Source: Clostridia bacterium
GTDB taxonomy: Bacteria > Acidobacteriota > Terriglobia > Terriglobales > Acidobacteriaceae
NCBI GenBank assembly: GCA_035561135.1
Contig: DATMYA010000008.1
Coordinates: forward strand, 124,001 to 188,000
Reading direction: 5' to 3'
Length of the DNA: 64,000 nucleotides
Within the stretch, counting starts at the first letter, position 1, and every line of letters begins with the position of its first letter. Under the pieces are notes generated by a model that saw nothing but the letters and a program-made list of their open reading frames with translations, was not told where the DNA came from and did no database searches. The position numbers and the translations under genes were made by a program. Shown here in pieces: positions 1 through 7,892 of this stretch.

Positions 1-950
1 GAGAGACTTGAAATCCAGGCACGGTAGCACTTGGGAAGGAGTGGAAGTGCTTTCTGCAGCTCTGCGTCTGACGCATTGGAGAGCCAATCAGCCGAAAGCG
101 GTGAGACAGTTGAAGTGTTCTTAAGAACCTCAAAACACTTATGCCCATCCATGCTTACTGAAGGAACGAGCTGCTGTGGAATCCAGGATGTGGAAACCCA
201 CTCAGCGGACCCGTCTGGCAATTCTCGCCAATCAGCTGAACACGTGTGTCCGGTCGCATACTCCCGTGCATTTCGATACAGAAGTCTTGCCGTCTTCGCA
301 TCGTCGTCCTCACCGGAAATATTCGACGGGCGCGCAATAAGTTTTTGTGCTTTCCCGGCCTTTATTGTCAGCTTTACCTGATAAAGGCATTTAGCAGTGG
401 TATCGTCTTTTGAATCACCCTTCTTTGATTTGTTGGCGTTGATTACCGCCATCGTGACAAGAGTTCCATCCTTCCACTCTGCCTTGTTGTAGTAGAGCTC
501 TAAATTTGGAATTCCTGTTTTGGAGGACGGGATACTCGCGCTCCGGGAATTGAGGAGAACAGGAATAGTTGTTCGATGTTGATGGCGCTTCCAGCCATAC
601 CGCTCTTTCCCATCCACAACGGCCTCAAGGACTCGCTCGTAAGTTGCGCATTCGAGCGTCGCCGAGATTGGGAGGGCGTCCGTCGCAATCGCGAACGAAA
701 TTCCAGCAGATGCCGGTCTAGTTGTACGGTCTAGCGGTGCTGCATCTGAAGCGGTCGAGTTTTCGTCATCACCATTACCAGACTGGAGGCTTTCATTCTC
801 CTCATCTGAAACCGTCGTCGCTTGGGGAAACAGTATACCGGTGAGATAAACATCGTTTGGTCGGTCCGCCAGTATCTCGCTGTCGCTGTGCGGGCCGACA
901 AGATCAGCTTCAAGCCGCTGAACTAAAGACTTTCGAGGGGTTGCGCTCAC
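1..950 (-). CDS. drmA: DrmA-like DISARM-related helicase, N-terminal part (runs off the left edge)
   Basis: Reading the minus strand from a GTG at 950 gives an open frame of about 316 codons with no stop before the window edge. The GTG overlaps the UvrD stop (GTGA) and is preceded by GGAGG, so the two genes are translationally coupled. The N-terminus has the pattern DLVGP at about residues 15-19, then RPNDVYLTGILFP near residues 28-41, later a GWKRHQ stretch, and EYATGHTCSADW followed by STSWIP. From memory this order matches the N-terminal region of DrmA, the helicase-family core protein of DISARM anti-phage systems, whose helicase domain lies further along and is therefore outside the window. 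No catalytic motif is visible here. The family call is from pattern memory and could be wrong; that a gene is present is much surer. Confidence 0.7.
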   Translation of the reverse strand, partial: MSATPRKSLVQRLEADLVGPHSDSEILADRPNDVYLTGILFPQATTVSDEENESLQSGNGDDENSTASDAAPLDRTTRPASAGISFAIATDALPISATLECATYERVLEAVVDGKERYGWKRHQHRTTIPVLLNSRSASIPSSKTGIPNLELYYNKAEWKDGTLVTMAVINANKSKKGDSKDDTTAKCLYQVKLTIKAGKAQKLIARPSNISGEDDDAKTARLLYRNAREYATGHTCSADWRELPDGSAEWVSTSWIPQQLVPSVSMDGHKCFEVLKNTSTVSPLSADWLSNASDAELQKALPLLPKCYRAWISSL

Positions 951-2869
951 TTTCGCTTGCCTCCATAGGAATAAAATCGAACTGTCGGGAATGCGCAGGG
1001 CACGGGCGCAAGCATAATGCCACTCTCGTTGAAGGGCGGCAGCAACGACTGTAAGCCGGTATTTTCGGGTGCAAGCACAATAGACCTGACTCCAACTGAC
1101 CACACGTCGTAGATGTTGGGGCTTGGGCGCAACTTGGTCTTGCTGTTCACTTTTCTTCCTACGAAGAAGAGTTCCTTATTCACAACGTCGCTAAGATGCC
1201 CGACCACCGTCTCGTTGTAAATGAGCCGGTATCGAAAGTCTTTTTCCCTGTCAGTTTGCGCGCTGAGCTTGAACACTGATCCGGACAATTGGGAAAGAAC
1301 AGTTTGGCTCGCTATCGCTTCTTCGGCATTCTTGTAAAGCGACTGAGAAGCTTGTCCCAGCGGATCGACGTCTCCATTCATGCCAATCTCGACAGATGCC
1401 GGATGCGACTTCGCATAATCGACGTGAAATGCCCTGCCAGACGGTTTAAGTGTCCGCATCCATTTAAAACCGTTTCCTATCTTGAGCGACTTGCGCGCTC
1501 GCGTAGCCCCTACGAAAAGAACGCTCGCCTCTTCGTCTAGGCTAGAACATTCTCGATCATCATCATCGTTAAAGTGCAGATGTACGTCATCCGCTTCACG
1601 GCCCTTCGAGGCGTGAATCGTCCCAATGATCGGTCCTGTGCTGCCGACGTCCGGACTCGTGAAATCGATTGGTGGTCTCGGCCTCGAAAGCACTCTTCGC
1701 AACTGATGAATATTTACGAGATCTTTACTCTCCTGGGCCACTCTCTTGAGTAATGCCCAGATAACTTCTGAGTGACCGCTGGCAAGCGCCGAAGACATTC
1801 GCTTGCGGACGAGACCTTCGAAGGTAGATCTCGTTATCTGTCGCTCGCAATAGTCCCAAAACAGTAGTGCCACCCATGGGTGCACACACGAAGGGTATCC
1901 TGAAATTCGCACCCGGTGTTTGGTCTCTGCACCTGAAAGCAGCGAAGATGCTTTAAGAACTTCACCCCGGCTTCTGAACAGTACGAGCAGATCTTCACTA
2001 GCCTCCACTCCCTGCAGAAATTCCTTTCCGAGTTCTGAGTCCGCAAACGTCTTGATGTCTTCTTTCACCTTCGAAAATTTGCTTTCCCCCGGCAGTTTGG
2101 CGCTCAAAACAGTCACGCGCGTTTGTTCAAATATCGAAAGCAGTTTGGCAGAGCTCGTACGGTGGACCTTTGTTAAACGCGATTCAGTAAACTTTAGTGT
2201 CTTACTGTTTCGAAGCACTTCGGGGAGGGTGAAACGCTGTTGGGGAGGTTCGCTAAACTGATAAATTGCTTGAGCAGGATCGAAGAATATCGAAACTCCA
2301 CAAGACTTTCCAAGAAGATTCACGACATTCAACAGCAACTCTGCCCGTCTCCCAACTACGTCCTGGGCTTCATCGACAATTACGTGCTCAAGAAAACCAA
2401 TGGCCTCTCTGACTTCAGGTCGTGCGTTTACGAGAAGCTCGATCGCCTTCTCAATCGTAAGTTCATAACTTTCAAAAATTCTTTGTTCTTTCGAAGATTG
2501 AAAGCCCTGCACAATCTGGAAAGCTTGTTGATCTAGAGTCGCAATCTTAATCGAGTAGGCGGCACCCCCCACATAATCGAAAATCCTCTTTCGAATCTCG
2601 GCGACGGCTGGGCGAGTAAAGCTGATTAGCCACAGATTGGTCGGTTCAACCCCACAATTCTGGATGAGGTGCGCGACGCGTGCACATGCTACTGCGGTCT
2701 TGCCGGTTCCTGCAGCCGCATCGACCAACAGCCTTGATTCGGCGGATGCTTTGATGACCTTATCCTGCTCTGGGGTTGGAGTAAACGGAATGCAGCAGTC
2801 ATGTTCAGAAGGTTCTGACAAACTCTTGCTCCTAATTCTCACTTTTTTGGGGGAGGAGCTGTAGCACAC
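947..2869 (-). CDS. UvrD/REP-like superfamily 1 DNA helicase
   Basis: About 640 residues. A Q-motif-like FTPTPEQ at 29-35 precedes the Walker A AAGTGKT (52-58). Motif II is VIVDEAQD (163-170), motif Ia is present as LISFTRPA (81-88), a late motif reads GTIHASKGREADDV and motif VI reads FVGATRARKSL. About 150 extra residues follow the helicase core and match nothing I recognise. SF1 helicases of this type translocate 3'-5' on single-stranded DNA, and short UvrD-like forms are common in defence loci. The track start is a GTG with no good ribosome site; a second in-frame GTG lies nine codons downstream, so the start is uncertain. It overlaps the DrmA-like gene by GTGA and is divergent from the SNF2 gene. 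Confidence 0.85.
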   Translation of the reverse strand: MCYSSSPKKVRIRSKSLSEPSEHDCCIPFTPTPEQDKVIKASAESRLLVDAAAGTGKTAVACARVAHLIQNCGVEPTNLWLISFTRPAVAEIRKRIFDYVGGAAYSIKIATLDQQAFQIVQGFQSSKEQRIFESYELTIEKAIELLVNARPEVREAIGFLEHVIVDEAQDVVGRRAELLLNVVNLLGKSCGVSIFFDPAQAIYQFSEPPQQRFTLPEVLRNSKTLKFTESRLTKVHRTSSAKLLSIFEQTRVTVLSAKLPGESKFSKVKEDIKTFADSELGKEFLQGVEASEDLLVLFRSRGEVLKASSLLSGAETKHRVRISGYPSCVHPWVALLFWDYCERQITRSTFEGLVRKRMSSALASGHSEVIWALLKRVAQESKDLVNIHQLRRVLSRPRPPIDFTSPDVGSTGPIIGTIHASKGREADDVHLHFNDDDDRECSSLDEEASVLFVGATRARKSLKIGNGFKWMRTLKPSGRAFHVDYAKSHPASVEIGMNGDVDPLGQASQSLYKNAEEAIASQTVLSQLSGSVFKLSAQTDREKDFRYRLIYNETVVGHLSDVVNKELFFVGRKVNSKTKLRPSPNIYDVWSVGVRSIVLAPENTGLQSLLPPFNESGIMLAPVPCAFPTVRFYSYGGKRK

Positions 2870-3098
2870 TGTAGCTCGAAACGTGCCCGAGTGGCGTCAC
2901 CGTGGATGGCTGAGAAGGTGACTCTGTAGTTCATGTGCTGCGGACACATCCTACAACACATTCTTGGAGCGAAGGAAGCGGCAAGTGCGAGGCGAGAATC
3001 TCCCCGTCTAGTCGAAGAGTTCATTCGCACTTCCCCGGGCCTGCGTATTAGGATGAAGTCTTTTCGATACCTTTCAGGAAAGCCAAGGAGTCGAGTTG

Positions 3099-6000
3099 AT
3101 GTCCACGGGAGATCCAGCAGTCGCAAAATCGAAATTCTCTGTTGGACAGCAGATTCGAAGACGAAGTTCACCAGACCAACTCGGGTACGTAGTAAAGCCC
3201 CCACAACGGTTGGGCGGGGAGTGGTGGTATCCGGTATTCTTCGGGTCTCAACGCGCCGTAAACGTTCCGGAATCCGACATCGAGGAGTTTTCAGCTCGCC
3301 GGACCGTAGAAGATCTCTTCAACGAAGCGGTGTACGGGTCGAAAGAGAGCTTCTCGAAGCTTATGACGTTTACAAAGCTTCAGTTTCCGCTTCGGAACAA
3401 CCTCTACTCCTTCCGTTCCACCAGAACCGAGTTCAAGTCGTACCAGTTCAAGCCGCTTCTCAAATTCCTGGACTCACAAAAACAACGCCTACTCATCGCT
3501 GACGAGGTTGGTCTCGGAAAAACGATTGAATCAGGTCTGATCATTTCTGAACTTCGGGCCCGGCATCCAGATTCTCTGGATCGCATCCTGATCGTCTGCC
3601 CATCTGCCCTTTGTCTGAAATGGCAGATGGAAATGCGCAATAGGTTCGATGAAAAATTCGACATTCTGGACTCCAGGGGGTTGCGAAGATTTCTGCAGCT
3701 TTTCCAAACAGAGGGGGATTCCGTCAAGCTCAGGGGGATATGTTCGCTTCAGTCAGTTCGATCAAAGGATGTAATTGAAGAATGGGAGGCTGCTGCTCCA
3801 CCCTTGGACCTCTTGGTGATCGACGAAGCACACCACCTCCGTAACCCTGAAACCCTTTCACATAGAATTGGACGCTTGCTGGGCGACAATTCCGATGGAA
3901 TGCTGTTACTCACTGCAACGCCGATCCATCTCGGAAATTTAAACCTCTTCTATTTGCTTCGATTGCTTGACCCGGAAGTATTTGGAACGGATCCGACTTT
4001 GTTACGCGACAAACTCGGCGAAACGCTCTTCGACCAGATGATTCGTGCGAATGAACCGGTCGTTGATGCATTGAGAGAGCTCCGAGCTAAATACCCTCCA
4101 GATTTGGGGCAATGCGCGGCAATCTTGAGACGCGTCGAATCTGGGCCGAGATCTTCTCTCTTCACCGCCAACCCGGAATATGGTGAAACCGTCAAGCGCC
4201 TTGCAAACACTACGCAGATAAGTCGAACAGATGTCATTGCGTTACAACGGCGCGTGACCAATCTCAACCAGCTTAGCCAGGTATTCACGCGCACGCGCAA
4301 GCGCGACGTTGAATCTCGGTCGTTACGACAGGCGCGCACCGTGACTGTCAACTGGACGGCGCAGGAACAGGCGATATATGACGCTGTAACGGAGCGGATC
4401 ACGCATCTTCATCAGTCCGACAAAGTGTTCGCCATGTTCCTGGCTATGACGCCTCAGCGGCAGATGGCAAGCTGCATACCGGCAGCGGCTAGCAGGTATG
4501 AGACACCTGGCTCGGCACTCGTTGGGACTCTGGATGAGGAGGAGACAGACCTCCAGGCTGAAGACTGGCCACAAGAACAATCGCCAACTTCAGAAACGAC
4601 TCTCGACATATCTCAGGCAATCCACGCGTGGAGAGGAGCAGGCTCGCCTGATACTAAATTTGAAGCATTATTGGAAATATTCCGCCTCGTTGATGCGGTT
4701 GAGCCGAATGGGAAGGTTCTTGTATTCGCATATTTCAAAGGGACTCTGGAGCATCTCAAAACGAAACTTCGCCAGCGGGGACTTGGTGTTGAGGTAATCA
4801 GCGGAGATTACGATCGAGAAACCCGGCAAGAGCGGATGGACCGGTTTAAAACAGATCCTAAACTTCGAATCTTGCTTTCCTCCGAAGTAGGTAGCGAAGG
4901 ATTGGACTTCCAGTTTTGTCACATTCTCGTGAATTACGATCTGCCCTGGAATCCAATGGTCGTGGAGCAACGCATCGGCAGACTCGACCGCATCGGCCAG
5001 ATGTCCGACAAGGTTAGCATCTTCAATCTTTCAATACCGGGTACGGTGGAAGATCGAATCCTGAGTCGGCTCTACACGAGAATTCAGATCTTCGAGAAAT
5101 CAATCGGAGACCTGGAACCGATAATAGGAGAAGAAATTCAAAGGCTTACTTCTGACCTTTTTCGTTCACAATTGACAACCGCCGAACAAGAGGCGCGCAT
5201 TCGGCAGGCCGCCGACGCCCTTGAAAATCGCCGGCAAGAGATGGAGGACCTTGAAAAAGCCAGCAGTAAATTCATTGCAGCAGATGAATTCTTCGAAGAT
5301 GAAATCGGGCGTGTTCAACAAAAAAAGCGATACATCTCTGGCGTCGAACTTGAGACATTCCTGGAAGAGTTTTTGAAAGATAGATTCCCCGAGTGTGCTC
5401 TGGAGAATGACGGCAATGGATACTTTCAACTGCACCTCACCTCAAAGCTTGAGTATTTCGTTAAGGTGAGAACGCGAACGGAAGACCCCGCATGGTTTGA
5501 ATTCATTCGTAAATCCAGTGGGGGGATCCTGCGATTCACTTTCGACTCAGAGATTGCGCTACGAAACCGTGAGATTGATTTCCTTACAGTTCAGCATCCA
5601 TTGATTCGGGCGATAAAGCAGTATTACGAAGAAAACGCTGAGCAACTCCATCCGGTGGCAAAACTCAGCGTCCGTACTTCACTGGTTGAGCCCGGAGACT
5701 ATTTCTACTTCATCTATCGCTTGGAGTTCTCCGGAGCTCGCAAAGAACATGTTCTTGTTCCGATTTTCGTATCGGCCGATGCTGATTCAATCCTCAGCGC
5801 GGAACTCTCAGAAGAACTTCTAACGCATTTGATTACTGAGAGCCAAACCTTGGACCTGCTACCGACATATGAGTGCAATCAAAGTTATCTGGCAACGGCG
5901 ACCTCATACTTCTCGGAATATTTGCAGCAACAAAGACAGGATCTTGCAAAGTTTAATGAAGCTTTGGTGCAAAGCAGGCTTGCCAGCCTCAGACAATCTT

Positions 6001-6221
6001 ATGACGCAAGAATCGCCAGAAAACAGCAACTTCTCAAAGAAGGTCAAAGCAGAAATAGTCCTACGAAGTATTTAAGAATGCTCGAAGGAACGCTTCGCCG
6101 TCTTAATTCGGAGTTCCATGAACGCCTTGAACAGGCCGAAAAAGAAGCCAAGCTCGAAATCACATACGACCATATCGCTGCGGGAATCATCAACGTTCAT
6201 CGCGAAGCAGGCCTGTCATGA
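3099..6221 (+). CDS. SNF2/RapA-like ATP-dependent helicase of a defence array
   Basis: About 1040 residues starting at ATG 3099, which has AAGGAG eight bases upstream; a TTG one codon earlier is less likely. Residues 14-64 form a small SH3/Tudor-like domain, as in RapA. The SF2 core follows: motif I DEVGLGKT (135-142), motif II VIDEAHHLRN (241-250), then motif V-VI SSEVGSEGLDFQ and EQRIGRLDRIGQ. The C-terminal third is rich in charged, coiled-coil-like sequence. SNF2 proteins translocate on double-stranded DNA and remodel bound proteins. In class 1 DISARM a SNF2-type helicase (DrmD) accompanies DrmA, but the N-terminus here looks different from DrmD, so I do not use that name. Its stop overlaps the next gene (ATGA), indicating translational coupling. 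Confidence 0.85.
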   Translation: MSTGDPAVAKSKFSVGQQIRRRSSPDQLGYVVKPPQRLGGEWWYPVFFGSQRAVNVPESDIEEFSARRTVEDLFNEAVYGSKESFSKLMTFTKLQFPLRNNLYSFRSTRTEFKSYQFKPLLKFLDSQKQRLLIADEVGLGKTIESGLIISELRARHPDSLDRILIVCPSALCLKWQMEMRNRFDEKFDILDSRGLRRFLQLFQTEGDSVKLRGICSLQSVRSKDVIEEWEAAAPPLDLLVIDEAHHLRNPETLSHRIGRLLGDNSDGMLLLTATPIHLGNLNLFYLLRLLDPEVFGTDPTLLRDKLGETLFDQMIRANEPVVDALRELRAKYPPDLGQCAAILRRVESGPRSSLFTANPEYGETVKRLANTTQISRTDVIALQRRVTNLNQLSQVFTRTRKRDVESRSLRQARTVTVNWTAQEQAIYDAVTERITHLHQSDKVFAMFLAMTPQRQMASCIPAAASRYETPGSALVGTLDEEETDLQAEDWPQEQSPTSETTLDISQAIHAWRGAGSPDTKFEALLEIFRLVDAVEPNGKVLVFAYFKGTLEHLKTKLRQRGLGVEVISGDYDRETRQERMDRFKTDPKLRILLSSEVGSEGLDFQFCHILVNYDLPWNPMVVEQRIGRLDRIGQMSDKVSIFNLSIPGTVEDRILSRLYTRIQIFEKSIGDLEPIIGEEIQRLTSDLFRSQLTTAEQEARIRQAADALENRRQEMEDLEKASSKFIAADEFFEDEIGRVQQKKRYISGVELETFLEEFLKDRFPECALENDGNGYFQLHLTSKLEYFVKVRTRTEDPAWFEFIRKSSGGILRFTFDSEIALRNREIDFLTVQHPLIRAIKQYYEENAEQLHPVAKLSVRTSLVEPGDYFYFIYRLEFSGARKEHVLVPIFVSADADSILSAELSEELLTHLITESQTLDLLPTYECNQSYLATATSYFSEYLQQQRQDLAKFNEALVQSRLASLRQSYDARIARKQQLLKEGQSRNSPTKYLRMLEGTLRRLNSEFHERLEQAEKEAKLEITYDHIAAGIINVHREAGLS

Positions 6222-7747
6222 GTTGGCTGACACGAATACTTAAGAAGTTTGGCAAATCTTCTGCACCCGTACCGGCCCCTCGGCAGCCGGAGCCTCCTAA
6301 GACAAGCACGCAAAAGGTCCCTTCTGCGCGCCAGGTTTCTAAGCAAGTTGTAATCGGTCTTGATTTCGGAACAAGCGGTACGAAGGTTGTTGTGCGCGAC
6401 TTGGGTCCTAACATAGCCAGACCATTTCTTTTCGAGCAGAAACTTACCGATGGTCCTGCATACATCCTTCCGTCCGTGGTATTTGTCCGGAATGAGCGGC
6501 TTTATTTTGGCCATATCCCGGCAGGAGGAGGTAGTCCTTCTTCCACCTTCCGCTCTTTCAAAATCTGTTTGGTTTGTGAAGCTGGCAAAATAAGTTGTCG
6601 AGGTTGTGAAAACGGAAACGGGATACTCACGCGAGGCATATTCAGGCTTCCGAGCGAGGGAGCCGAGGTGGAGGTGACCGCTACACAACTTGTCGCCGGA
6701 TTCCTCGCACACGCGATTGGTGTAGTGAAGAGATCTCTTCAAGAACAGTTTGGACCAAATACGAGAATCGATAGCTGGATTAACATGGGAGCACCGGTCG
6801 ATCACGAGGAAGACTCCAGCCTGCGGGACGAGTTTATTCGGGCCCTTTACATTGGGGAGAGGATCCGTTCATCGATACATCAGGGTATCGGTCTCCGAGA
6901 ATTCCTCGCAATCTATCAGTCAGCAGCGCAGGAAACCGTTCCTCCTCCTGAGGAGCGCACAGTTTTCGTCCACCCCGAAACGGCAGTCGGCTTGATGTCA
7001 TTCATTCGATCTCCGCAAGCACGGGACGGCCTTTACGCTTTGGTGGATGTCGGTGCTGGAACGACCGACATTTCGTTTTGTCGGATCACTCGACCTGTAG
7101 TTACCGATGCAGGGTCCTGGAATTCGGATATTAGCGATGTCATGGCTTTTTATGGCGCGAGCACGACAACAATTGGTTCCGATGAGATTGATCGCACGAT
7201 AGCTGCTCTTTTGAGTGAAAAGACTAAGACAGCATCCAGCTCCGCATTGATACTGAAAGCCAAACAGCTAAAAGAAACTGCAACGCCCAGCGCAACCATA
7301 ACGTGCTCTTGTGCTGGGAAACAAATCACGATTCAACCTGCGGAACTACGAAAACAAGTTCGCGAACCGATCGATACAATGCTGTCCACGTACAAGAAGA
7401 CCAATTACAAGGCTTTTTTGAAAGAACCTATCCAGTCCAGATGGAGGTCGTATTCCATCTTCCTTCTTGGAGGAGGATCGCGCTTCAATCCCGTACACGA
7501 GGCGTTCGCCAAGTCGCGTCCTTCCCATGTCAACGAAAGCATTGGGGTAGAAAGACTGTCCTGCCCGGCTGACCTGGATTGTGCCAAAGAAGTAAAAGCT
7601 CAGTTCGATATCATCGCTATCGCCTATGGACTGTCGTTCCCTCCGCTGGATTTTCCGCGGATTTTCAGACCTCGGGAAGTCGAGCCTCTGCGGTTTCAAA
7701 ATCAAAGAGAACAGCGTCCGGATAGGGACGAGCTGTATCCGATGTAG
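6218..7747 (+). CDS. Actin/Hsp70-like ATPase with a CxxC-CxxC insertion
   Basis: 509 residues. The first 43 residues are a Pro/Lys-rich tail. The ATPase fold is marked by phosphate-1 IGLDFGTSGTK (46-56), phosphate-2 ALVDVGAGTTDISF (274-287) and an adenosine-type motif LLGGGSRF near residue 420. Between the first and second motifs is CLVCEAGKISCRGC (117-130), a CxxC-x6-CxxC arrangement able to bind zinc, unusual for this fold. There is no Hsp70 substrate-binding domain, so it is closer to actin-like partition or DnaK-like ATPase-only proteins. The ATG overlaps the SNF2 stop by four bases, which argues that the two proteins act together. Hsp70-like proteins are known neighbours of helicase-based defence systems. 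The specific role here is unknown. Confidence 0.8.
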   Translation: MSWLTRILKKFGKSSAPVPAPRQPEPPKTSTQKVPSARQVSKQVVIGLDFGTSGTKVVVRDLGPNIARPFLFEQKLTDGPAYILPSVVFVRNERLYFGHIPAGGGSPSSTFRSFKICLVCEAGKISCRGCENGNGILTRGIFRLPSEGAEVEVTATQLVAGFLAHAIGVVKRSLQEQFGPNTRIDSWINMGAPVDHEEDSSLRDEFIRALYIGERIRSSIHQGIGLREFLAIYQSAAQETVPPPEERTVFVHPETAVGLMSFIRSPQARDGLYALVDVGAGTTDISFCRITRPVVTDAGSWNSDISDVMAFYGASTTTIGSDEIDRTIAALLSEKTKTASSSALILKAKQLKETATPSATITCSCAGKQITIQPAELRKQVREPIDTMLSTYKKTNYKAFLKEPIQSRWRSYSIFLLGGGSRFNPVHEAFAKSRPSHVNESIGVERLSCPADLDCAKEVKAQFDIIAIAYGLSFPPLDFPRIFRPREVEPLRFQNQREQRPDRDELYPM

Positions 7748-7892
7748 CCGGATCATCAGAGTGATGACATCATGCAGGAAGCGTGTTTACTGTCGATGGC
7801 TCTCATTAGGCTTTTCGACGCCGAGATGCTCGCACAGCCCTGAACCCGCGACCGAATAGCGGCGCGTTCTGTTGCAGCGCTCAAGGACGAGA

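Noticed and set aside
31..381. 116-residue plus-strand frame at the left edge
   Set aside because: It lies antisense to the open DrmA-like frame, has low-complexity composition and no ribosome site.
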